Positions 1 through 6,669 of a stretch of 7,912 nucleotides of DNA are shown in pieces; positions within the stretch are counted from its first letter, which is position 1, and every line of letters starts with the position of its first letter. Position numbers and translations under genes: made by a program. The notes beneath the pieces were generated by a model. That model worked only from the letters and a program-made list of their open reading frames with translations, did not search any database and was not told the DNA's origin. Source of the DNA: Bacteroidota bacterium (GTDB taxonomy: Bacteria; Bacteroidota; Bacteroidia; SXHM01); assembly GCA_005773695.1 (NCBI GenBank), contig SXHM01000023.1, positions 1 to 7,912 on the forward strand, given 5' to 3'.

Positions 1-93
1 GAAACTTCTATTCCTGTTTATTTTAACGGAAGAACCTTAAATGTTAAAAACTGGGCTTCTGAAGAAGGAGTTATAGTTCCTGTTTTCGATTAA
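1..93 (+). CDS. 3' end of an unidentified gene (partial)
   Basis: Frame 1 is open from the left edge to a TAA stop at 91-93 and gives about 30 C-terminal residues ending in VIVPVFD. The composition looks like ordinary protein (NGRTLNVKNW, then a hydrophobic end), with no low complexity and no membrane segment. It is followed by an 88-base gap before the next start on the same strand. The fragment is too short to assign a family, so no function is proposed. That it is a real gene end is inferred from the frame being open up to the window edge and from the plausible codon use. Confidence 0.5.
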   Translation, partial: ETSIPVYFNGRTLNVKNWASEEGVIVPVFD

Positions 94-181
94 AGTTTTT
101 CGATAAAATAAAAAGTTGAGGCTTTGCACAATATTTAAAAATTGTGTGCGTTAGTATCATTATAAACTAACTCATAAAGCC

Positions 182-820
182 ATGCAAAAACTAATTATCA
201 TCATTGCCATGGCGCTGGTAAGCTACCAGTCGCAGGCGCAGAAAACATCAAAGATCTTTCCGGGAGGTGGAGATTTTGAATTAGGTATGCGAACTTCCGT
301 AAGTTTTTTTAATGACGCAGGATTTATTGGCCAGGGCTATGGCGGACAATTTCGGTTGCGTTTACTTAAAAGGTTGAATACCGAATGGTATGCCGACATT
401 CTGGCAACCGATGTGGGCGGAGTTGCAACACGCAAAGACATGCACATCGGATGGAGCGTAATGTTTTACCTATTCAATACCGAACGGGTAAAAGGCAAGT
501 TCACTCCTTATATAATAGCAGGGCATTGCTTTGACGGATCGCACTTGTTTGAAAACCGTAATCACGCCAACTCAGGAAAAATAAACAGTTCGGCTGTGCA
601 GATGGGCTTGGGAACTTCTTATAACATCAGCGATAATTTTGACCTTACGCTCACCTGCCAATATATGAATCACTTGGGCGGTCATATGCACGGTGAACTT
701 TATAAAGACGAATCGGGACGCGACAGGTTGTTTATAGAAAAATCATCGCATACAGATTTTGACGGACATCTTTTAGTAAACCTGAGTTTGAATGTGAAAC
801 TGTTTGATTTGTGGAATTAG
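182..820 (+). CDS. Secreted, probable outer-membrane beta-barrel protein
   Basis: The 212-residue protein starts at ATG 182. It has a clear N-terminal signal peptide: Lys-3, a hydrophobic stretch LIIIIAMALV, then SYQSQAQ with likely cleavage near residues 19-20. The rest alternates polar and hydrophobic residues in strand-like runs (GGQFRLRLL, WSVMFYLF, FTPYIIAGH, FDLTLTCQYM, LLVNLSLNVKLF) and ends in an aromatic-rich tail FDLWN, as expected of a small 8-10 strand barrel in the outer membrane. It has nine histidines, including a cluster NHLGGHMHGE near residues 162-171, possibly in a loop; a metal-binding role is only a guess. The next gene is of similar size and architecture, which suggests a functional pair. 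No enzyme motif is visible. The cargo or role is unknown, and the barrel assignment rests on pattern rather than on a recognised family. Confidence 0.8.
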   Translation: MQKLIIIIAMALVSYQSQAQKTSKIFPGGGDFELGMRTSVSFFNDAGFIGQGYGGQFRLRLLKRLNTEWYADILATDVGGVATRKDMHIGWSVMFYLFNTERVKGKFTPYIIAGHCFDGSHLFENRNHANSGKINSSAVQMGLGTSYNISDNFDLTLTCQYMNHLGGHMHGELYKDESGRDRLFIEKSSHTDFDGHLLVNLSLNVKLFDLWN

Positions 821-860
821 ACCTCGCCCCAACCCTCTCTAAAGGAGAGGGAGCTGAGAG
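821..860. repeat. GC-rich hairpin element between the two barrel genes
   Basis: A perfect 7-bp inverted repeat, CCCTCTC (833-839) and GAGAGGG (845-851), flanks a 5-base loop, TAAAG. It lies directly after the TAG stop of the upstream gene. The surrounding text (CGCCCCAACCCTCTC, then GGAGAGGG) resembles short interspersed intergenic repeats that I recall from many Bacteroidota genomes. No T-run follows the stem, so it is not a standard intrinsic terminator. It could stabilise the 3' end of the upstream mRNA or attenuate read-through. The hairpin is seen directly; membership of a repeat family is from memory. Confidence 0.6.
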
Positions 861-888
861 AAATAATAACCTTTAAAAAATAGAAATC

Positions 889-1500
889 ATGAAAAGAGTA
901 ATCATATTAATACTGGCAATTGCGGCAACTATGTTTGCTTTTGGCCAGGAAGATAATCCGAAAGTAAAATACCATCACATGCTTCGAAACGGGCTGAGCT
1001 TTGCTCCGGGATTTATGATAAACGGAATGAGCAATGTTTACATCAGTGGTGTGTTGGAATACTATATTGCCGATCATGTATCGATTTCATCTACCGCTTA
1101 CTATTTTTTGAATTCGCGGAAGGAAGCGATGCCTGAATTGAAAATGAATCATCAGCTGTACACTGGTGTTCAATACCATTTACTAAAGGACAAAGCGTTT
1201 GACCCTTACATTGGTTTGGAACCTGGTTTTGCACTTACACAAACCAATGACTTATATCCGCTGGACATTGAAAATCCATTGATAGTGGAGGAACGAGAAT
1301 CAAACATTTCTGCAAATCCCATGATTTCGCTGGATGCAGGTTTTAATATTTATGCGGTTAAGTTTTTTCACCTGTTTGTGAATGTGCGCTATGCAGCGGG
1401 CAAGCATCTGGGCGGACCAACAGCGTATAATTTGAGTGAGTTTACTACCAGTTTCGGGTTGGGCTTGAATGCCAATTTCTGGAACAAGAAAAAGAAATAG
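889..1500 (+). CDS. Secreted, probable outer-membrane beta-barrel protein
   Basis: The 203-residue protein starts at ATG 889, preceded by an A-rich leader with no Shine-Dalgarno match, as is usual in this phylum. The signal peptide spans about residues 1-19: MKR, then a hydrophobic core IILILAIAATMFAFG, with cleavage before QEDN. The mature part has barrel-like strands (GLSFAPGFMING, VYISGVLEYYI, HVSISSTAYYFL, HQLYTGVQYHLL, FDPYIGLEPGFAL, FFHLFVNVRYAAG, TSFGLGLNANFW) and ends in an aromatic residue followed by a Lys tail. The pattern of a YIGLEPGF strand and a G-x-G-x-N-x-F closing strand is typical of outer-membrane beta-barrel domain proteins. The upstream same-strand gene is 68 bases away and of similar size. 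No ligand or transport substrate can be inferred. Confidence 0.8.
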   Translation: MKRVIILILAIAATMFAFGQEDNPKVKYHHMLRNGLSFAPGFMINGMSNVYISGVLEYYIADHVSISSTAYYFLNSRKEAMPELKMNHQLYTGVQYHLLKDKAFDPYIGLEPGFALTQTNDLYPLDIENPLIVEERESNISANPMISLDAGFNIYAVKFFHLFVNVRYAAGKHLGGPTAYNLSEFTTSFGLGLNANFWNKKKK

Positions 1501-1520
1501 AGCAGGGGTGCTCTGGGTGG

Positions 1521-1561
1521 CGGAAGGCGTGGGGATTTGGTTCTCTGCGCCTTCTGTTTTT
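1521..1561 (+). terminator. Intrinsic terminator after the second barrel gene
   Basis: A 9-bp stem, CGGAAGGCG (1521-1529) with CGCCTTCTG (1548-1556), has one G-T wobble and closes an 18-base loop. Five T residues follow immediately (1557-1561). It sits 20 bases past the TAG stop of the gene ending at 1500 and just before the putative ileS promoter, so it would insulate the two transcription units. The loop is longer than typical, which lowers confidence slightly. Confidence 0.7.
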
Positions 1562-1579
1562 AGGGTTTGCCTAAATTCT

Positions 1580-1587
1580 TAGCTTTG
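1580..1587 (+). promoter_or_regulatory. Putative -7 promoter box for ileS (TAnnTTTG type)
   Basis: TAGCTTTG matches the Bacteroidota -7 consensus TAnnTTTG at every defined position. It lies downstream of an intrinsic terminator and about 28 bases before the GTG start of ileS, giving a short 5' leader. The -33 TTTG element is not clear: at the expected distance there is only the T-rich TGTTTT, which is also the terminator tail. If transcription starts near 1592, the alternative TTG start at 1567 would lie outside the mRNA. Confidence 0.5.
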
Positions 1588-1614
1588 CGCCTCGTTTTAA
1601 AAAAGCAAAAAACA

Positions 1615-4600
1615 GTGTCAAAAAAATATCCTGAATATAAACAGCTTGAGCTTTCGAATATAGGGAAGGAAATGCTGGAGGTGTGGAAAAAAGAAGATAC
1701 ATTTAAACAGAGTGTGGAAAGCCGCAACGGCAAACAGGACTTTGTATTTTATGAAGGCCCGCCTTCTGCAAATGGGTTACCTGGAATTCACCACGTGATG
1801 GCTAGGGCTATCAAAGATATTTTTTGCCGCTACAAAACGCTGAAAGGTTTTCGTGTTAAGCGCAAAGCCGGTTGGGATACGCATGGCTTGCCGATTGAAC
1901 TTTCGGTGGAAAAAACATTAGGCATTACTAAGGAAGATATTGGCAAAAAAATCTCTGTTGAAGATTACAATAAAGCCTGCCGCAAGGAGGTAATGAAATA
2001 TACTCACGTTTGGAACGACCTTACGGAGAAGATGGGCTATTGGGTGGATATGGAGCATCCGTATATCACGTATGAGAATGATTACATAGAGAGTGTCTGG
2101 TATTTGCTGAGTAAGTTTTACGAGAAAGGGTTGCTCTATAAAGGATATACCATTCAGCCATATTCACCGGCAGCGGGAACGGGACTGAGCACGCATGAGT
2201 TGAACCAGCCAGGGGCGTATAGAGATGTGAAGGATAGAACTGCGGTGGCTCAATTTAAATTAGATAAGTCACAAGTCACAAGTCACAAGTTGAAAGAGGT
2301 TGATGGCGATGTATACTTTTTAGCATGGACAACTACACCCTGGACTTTGCCGAGTAATACTGCGTTGGCGGTGGGGAAGAGTATTGATTATGTGTTGGTG
2401 AGGACATTTAGTCCGTTTACATATAAACAAGTTTCGGTTGTGCTTGCGAAGGATTTGTTAGGAAAATATTTTCCCGAGAAAAATTCGGAACTGAAATTTG
2501 AAGAGTATAAAGAGGGAGATAAAAATATTCCTTTTGCGGTGGTTGGGGAGTTTAAAGGAAGTGAGTTGGAGGGTGCGCGTTATGAGCAGTTATTGCCTTT
2601 TACACAACCTAGCGATGGCGATGCTTTTAAAGTTGTATTGGGTGATTTTGTAACTACATCTGACGGAACGGGGATTGTTCACATTGCTCCGAGTTTTGGT
2701 GCGGATGACTTTAGAGAGGCGAAGCAAAACGGCATTGGTTCATTGACTTTGGTTGACAAGCGAGGCCGCTTTTTACCTGAAGTAAAAGATGGTGTTTTTC
2801 TGTATGGAGATGAATATGTGAAAGAGGCTTATCTGAGCGATGATGAAAAGAAAGAAGAATTTCAGAAGCAGAAAAAGGTTTTGGAAGCAACAGGAAAAAT
2901 AAAGGAGTTGAAAGCCTACCTGAGCGTGGACGAACGTATTGTTCTGAAATTGCAGGAAGAAGGAAAACTCTTTAAAAAAGAAACGTACGAGCACAGCTAC
3001 CCACATTGATGGCGCACTGATAAACCGGTGTTGTATTATCCTTTGGATTCGTGGTTTATTAAAACTACTGCGATGAAGGATAAGCTGATTTCGAAAAACA
3101 AAGAAATCAACTGGAAGCCGGAAGCTACGGGTAGCGGGCGTTTCGGAAATTGGTTAGAGAACCTGGTGGACTGGAATTTATCACGCTCACGCTTTTGGGG
3201 AATTCCAATTCCTATCTGGAGAACCGAAGATGGAACGGAAGAAAAGGTTATTAATTCAGTAGAGCAATTGAAAACTGAAATTGAAAAATCAGTGAAGGCA
3301 GGTTTTGAAACACTGACAGATGTTCACGATTTGCATAAACCTTACATTGATAAAGTGGTGCTGGTTTCTGATTCAGGAAAACCAATGTTCCGCGAACCTG
3401 ATTTGATTGATGTGTGGTTTGACAGCGGTGCTATGCCTTATGCGCAGTTGCATTATCCGTTTGAGAACAAAGAACTGATTGACGAGAAGAAATATTTTCC
3501 GGCAGATTTTATTGCAGAAGGTGTTGACCAGACGCGTGGCTGGTTTTTCACGCTTCATGCAATTGGCGTGATGCTGTTCGATTCGGTTGCATACAAAACG
3601 GTTGTTTCAAACGGTTTGGTTCTGGACAAGAACGGTAACAAAATGAGTAAGCGTTTGGGCAATGCTGCTGACCCCTTTGAAACGATTGATAAATACAGTG
3701 CCGATGCCACGCGCTGGTATATGATTACCAATGCACAGCCCTGGGACAATTTGAAATTTGATACCGAAGGAATCGCTGAGGTACAACGTAAATTTTTTGG
3801 AACGTTGCACAATACGTATGCGTTTTTCTCTCTCTATGCCAACATTGATAAGTTCACGTATACGGAACCAGAAATTCCGGTTGATGAGCGACCTGAATTA
3901 GACAGATGGATTCTTTCTCTATTGAATTCATTAGTGAAAGATGTGGATGAAGCATTGGCAGACTACGAGCCAACTAAGGCAGGACGAGCGATACAGGATT
4001 TTGTAACCGAGCATTTGAGTAATTGGTATGTTCGTTTGAGTCGAAGAAGATTCTGGAAAGGTGATTACACGAAAGACAAAATTTCGGGTTACCAGACTAT
4101 TTACAAATGTTTGGAAACGATTGCAAAATTGAGTTCACCTGTTGCACCCTTTTACAGTGATAAACTTTTCCGCGATTTGAATTTTGCGACAGGAAAAGAT
4201 ACTTCAGTTTCAGTTCACCTTTCTGATTTTCCGGTGGCAGATGAAAAAATAATCAACAAGCAACTGGAAGCGCGGATGGAATTGGCGCAGAGGATTTCTT
4301 CGTTGGTGCTTTCGTTGCGTAAAGGCAGTAAAATAAGGGTTCGTCAGCCGTTGAGCCGTATTATGGTTCCTGTTTTGAATGATGAATTTCATAAGAATGT
4401 GGAAGCAGTAAAAGATTTAATCCTCAGCGAAGTGAATGTGAAAGAGATTGAGTTTTTGACCGATTCATCGGGAATTCTTGTAAAGAAAATAAAACCGAAT
4501 TTCAAATCGCTTGGTCCTAAATTCGGGAAACACATGAAAGTAATAGCGGCAGAAGTGAACAAATTCGGGCAAGAGCAGATTGCGGAAATTGAACAAACCG

Positions 4601-5013
4601 GAAACTACAATCTGGAGATTGAAGGCGAAAAAATTCAACTTTCAATGGAAGATGTTGAAATCAGTTCGCAGGATATTCCGGGATGGCTTGTTGCAAGTGA
4701 AGGCAAGCTGACTGTTGCGTTGGATAATACTATTACAGAGAAATTACGCGAGGAAGGGATTGCCCGTGAGTTTGTGAACCGCATCCAGAACATCCGAAAA
4801 GACAGGGATTTTAAGGTAACCGACCGTATCAGACTGAAAATGAAATCACACGAAGGAATCAATTCGGCTATCCAAAGCAATTTAAATTATATTTGCACCG
4901 AAATTTTGGCGGAAAGCCTTGATATTGTGGATGAAATCAGCGCCACAGAAGGAGTTCCGGTAGAAGTGGAAGAAAATTTATCCACGTTAATTTCACTTAG
5001 TATTTTGAATTAA
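1615..5013 (+). CDS. ileS: Isoleucyl-tRNA synthetase, interrupted by one in-frame TGA
   Basis: This cytoplasmic class I synthetase charges tRNA-Ile with isoleucine. Read through the TGA at codon 465, the frame gives 1132 residues, normal for the long Bacteroidota/eukaryote-like form. Landmarks, numbered from GTG 1615: GPPSANGLP and the HIGH-equivalent GIHH at 57-60; AGWDTHGLP; the CP1 editing domain with WTTTPWTLPSN (238-248) and GTGIVHIAPSFGADD (351-365, with the conserved editing Asp near 365); RGWFF (641-645); KMSKR (676-680); then the anticodon-binding region to the C-terminus. No C-terminal zinc-binding Cys cluster is visible. GTG 1615 is preferred because SKKYPEYKQLEL is the expected N-terminus; an earlier TTG at 1567 would add an unusual basic leader and lies upstream of the promoter box. 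The TGA leaves a 464-residue N-terminal part (HIGH and editing) and a C-terminal part (KMSKS and anticodon binding), which automated annotation would call as two ORFs, ending at 3009 and starting near 3028. The family assignment is certain; whether full-length protein is made is not. Confidence 0.93.
2266..2290 (+). repeat. Heptanucleotide tandem repeat (AAGTCAC) inside ileS
   Basis: Three perfect copies of AAGTCAC, plus AAGT of a fourth, lie in the coding sequence. Three units make 21 bases, so they add seven codons (KSQVTSH, residues 218-224) without breaking the frame. They sit in a variable linker between AQFKLD and the editing-domain strand DVYFLAW. Because 7 is not a multiple of 3, gain or loss of one unit would shift the frame. 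Similar GTCACAA-type heptamers are familiar to me as intergenic simple repeats in Bacteroidota; that part is from memory. Confidence 0.85.
3007..3009 (+). other. In-frame TGA at the conserved Cys codon of ileS (codon 465)
   Basis: The codons around the site read HSYPH-TGA-WRTDKPVLYYP. In the IleRS family this motif is HSYPHCWR, so TGA stands exactly where TGT or TGC is expected, one base away. The frame continues for 667 more sense codons to the TAA at 5011-5013, with the KMSKS motif intact. It is annotated separately because it could be an error, a nonsense mutation or a recoded codon. The ATG overlapping the stop (3009-3011) is in another frame and ends after three codons, so it does not give productive reinitiation. 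Confidence 0.9.
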
Positions 5014-5017
5014 AAAA

Positions 5018-5022
5018 GAGGA
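5018..5022 (+). promoter_or_regulatory. Shine-Dalgarno-like GAGGA before the DksA-like gene
   Basis: GAGGA lies 3 bases before ATG 5026, inside the 12-base gap after the ileS stop. It is the only convincing purine-rich Shine-Dalgarno match at a start in this window; the other starts have A-rich leaders. The spacing is shorter than optimal. It would support translation independent of ileS, which matters if ribosomes terminate early at the ileS TGA. Confidence 0.4.
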
Positions 5023-5025
5023 ATT

Positions 5026-6021
5026 ATGGCAAAAAAACCTACCAAACCTGCAAAGAAAGCAGCTAAGCCTGCGCCTAAAAAAGCACCTGCTAAGCCCGCT
5101 AAAAAGGCTGCGCCTAAAAAACCGGCAGCTAAAAAGCCAGCCCCTAAAAAGGTTGCTGCAAAAAAGCCTGTGAAAAAAGTTGCAGCAAAAAAGCCTGCAG
5201 CTAAGAAACCTGCTCCTAAAAAAGTGGTTGCTAAAAAACCTGCTGCAAAAAAGCCAGCCCCTAAAAAGGTAGTTACAAAAAAGCCAGTAAAGAAAGTAGC
5301 ATCAAAGAAACCTGCGCCTAAAAAAGCAGTAGCTAAAAAGCCTGCAAAAAAGGTTGTAGCTAAAAAAGTAGTTGCTAAGAAGCTTGCTGTGAAGCCGGCT
5401 AAAAAAGTAGTTGCAAAACCGGTAGCTAAAAAGGCAGTAGCAAAAGTAGTTGCGAAACCAGTAGTTGCAAAAGCGAAACCGGCTGCACCTGCACCCAAAG
5501 CGGCACCTGTAAAAGCAGAGCCTAAAAAATTATCAAAACCCGAAAGACGCTCGTATGAAGGTTCAATTGATCCGGACCCGATTCACGCGCCAATTATTAT
5601 ACCACAAGCACAATTAAAAGTCCCAAAGGGAGCTATGCAAGACAACGAAAACAGAGTTAGATATTCAGATAAAGAATTAGCAGAATTTAAAGAACTTATT
5701 CTTAAAAAGTTAGTTGAGGCTCGTAATGACTACGAATTATTGAAGGCCACTATTTCTCATAAAGACGATCACGGAACAGACGACACTTCACCAACATTTA
5801 AATTGTTGGAAGATGGATCGGATGTATTATCAAAAGAAGAAAGTAACGCACTTGCGGTACGTCAGCAGAAATTTATTCAGAGCCTTGAAAACGCGCTCAT
5901 TCGTATTCAAAACAAGACGTACGGAATCTGTCGCGTTACAGGAAAACTGATTGGAAAAGACCGTTTGCGTGTTGTTCCCCATGCTACATTGAGCATAGAG
6001 GCGAAGAATATGCAGGGATAA
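5026..6021 (+). CDS. Histone-H1-like tail fused to a DksA/TraR-family domain
   Basis: The 331-residue protein has two parts. Residues 1 to about 172 are almost entirely Lys, Ala, Pro and Val in AKKP/APKK repeats, like the DNA-binding tails of histone H1 and bacterial H1-like proteins; it should be disordered and bind nucleic acid or RNA polymerase-bound DNA through charge. Residues about 205-331 form a DksA/TraR-like domain: a helical hairpin (KELAEFKELILKKLVEARN, then an acidic turn HKDDHGTDD, then a second helix QQKFIQSLENALIRIQ) and the end YGICRVTGKLI...PHATLSIEAK. DksA proteins bind the RNA polymerase secondary channel and modulate rRNA and stress promoters. Of the four zinc-finger Cys positions only C302 remains; the others are T305, S323 and A326. 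As I recall, this Cys-poor form is common in Bacteroidota homologues. The gene follows ileS by 12 bases and precedes lspA by 9, so an operon is likely. Its exact regulatory role is inferred from the family only. Confidence 0.88.
   Translation: MAKKPTKPAKKAAKPAPKKAPAKPAKKAAPKKPAAKKPAPKKVAAKKPVKKVAAKKPAAKKPAPKKVVAKKPAAKKPAPKKVVTKKPVKKVASKKPAPKKAVAKKPAKKVVAKKVVAKKLAVKPAKKVVAKPVAKKAVAKVVAKPVVAKAKPAAPAPKAAPVKAEPKKLSKPERRSYEGSIDPDPIHAPIIIPQAQLKVPKGAMQDNENRVRYSDKELAEFKELILKKLVEARNDYELLKATISHKDDHGTDDTSPTFKLLEDGSDVLSKEESNALAVRQQKFIQSLENALIRIQNKTYGICRVTGKLIGKDRLRVVPHATLSIEAKNMQG
5116..5316 (+). repeat. Coding tandem repeat, 117-bp (39-codon) period, in the Lys-rich tail
   Basis: Residues 31-69 and 70-97 of the H1-like tail follow the same order, KKPAAKKPAPKKV then a KKPVKKVA block, with a 39-residue offset. 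At DNA level a 23-base stretch starting at 5131 recurs identically at 5248, exactly 117 bases later. The second copy is incomplete and then decays into shorter AKKP/VVAKK units. This suggests the tail grew by duplication of a 117-bp block on top of a shorter 4-6 residue repeat. Confidence 0.75.
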
Positions 6022-6030
6022 TATCCGATT

Positions 6031-6669
6031 TTGAAAAAAGCGATTTTAGTTATTTTTTCTGTTCTTTTTCTTGACCAGGCTTTAAAAATTTGGGTCAAAA
6101 CCCACATGTTTATAGGTCAGGAATATGAGTTTCTTGGCGGACTTTTTATTCTGCATTTTACAGAAAACAACGGAATGGCTTTCGGGATGGAGCTTGCCGG
6201 TGAATACGGTAAACTTTTTCTAAGCGTTTTTCGCATTGCTGCTGTTGCCGGAATTGGCTGGTACCTTTACTCATTGATTAAAACCAATGCACCATCACTT
6301 GCTGTTATAAGCATTTCTTTGGTGTTTTCAGGTGCAATCGGAAATATTATTGACAGTGCTTTTTACGGAATGATTTTCAGTGAAAGCTATGGTGAAGTAG
6401 CAAGGGTTTTTCCTTCAGAAGGTGGATATGCAACATTTTTACACGGAAGGGTAGTAGACATGCTTTACTTCCCTATTATTGAAGGACATTTTCCTTCGTG
6501 GTTTCCGCTTTGGGCAAACGAACATTTCCTGTTTTTTCGCCCTGTGTTTAATATTTCAGATGCAGCTATTACCTTCGGTGTTGCGTTAATACTGCTTTTT
6601 CAGCGGAAGTTTTTTATGAGCAATCCTGCCGAAACCACAGTGTCAAAAGCAGAAGAGTCGCAGGCTTAA
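6031..6669 (+). CDS. lspA: Lipoprotein signal peptidase (signal peptidase II)
   Basis: This inner-membrane aspartic protease cleaves the signal peptide of lipid-modified prolipoproteins before the lipobox Cys. It has 212 residues with four predicted membrane segments (about 3-22, 62-84, 88-107 and 176-197). Family motifs: FLDQALK (13-19); ENNGMAFG (45-52, the NxGxAFG motif); GNIID (104-108) with catalytic Asp-108; HGRVVDM (138-144); FNISDAAITFG (173-183) with catalytic Asp-177. After Asp-108 there is Ser where the classic signature is GNxxDR, and a roughly 30-residue insert (about 109-137) precedes VVDM. Both make it longer than the 160-170 residues usual in Proteobacteria, and both resemble Bacteroidota homologues as I recall them. 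The start is TTG 6031: the first internal Met (26) would delete the first membrane helix, and the frame is closed by the upstream gene's TAA only three codons earlier. It is third in the ileS cluster. Confidence 0.95.
   Translation: MKKAILVIFSVLFLDQALKIWVKTHMFIGQEYEFLGGLFILHFTENNGMAFGMELAGEYGKLFLSVFRIAAVAGIGWYLYSLIKTNAPSLAVISISLVFSGAIGNIIDSAFYGMIFSESYGEVARVFPSEGGYATFLHGRVVDMLYFPIIEGHFPSWFPLWANEHFLFFRPVFNISDAAITFGVALILLFQRKFFMSNPAETTVSKAEESQA

Noticed and set aside
127..146. CACAAT...ATTGTG inverted repeat as a terminator of the first gene
   Set aside because: The stem is only 6 bp and AT-rich, the loop has 8 bases and no T-run follows. It is likely chance in an AT-rich gap.
1567..1614. TTG at 1567 as the start of ileS
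   Set aside because: It would add a 16-residue leader (FLALRLVLKKQK type) absent from the family, and it lies upstream of the probable -7 box at 1580-1587. GTG 1615 gives the expected N-terminus SKKYPEYKQ.
2773..4880. Several minus-strand frames of 60-85 codons inside ileS
   Set aside because: All are antisense shadows of a strongly conserved gene, with no start context and no recognisable product.
5010..5498. 162-aa open frame on the minus strand, rich in Gly, Ala, Phe and Thr
   Set aside because: It is the reverse-strand reading of the AAG/GCT/CCT repeats of the Lys/Ala/Pro tail. Such low-complexity DNA is stop-free in several frames, and the sense frame has a recognised domain downstream.
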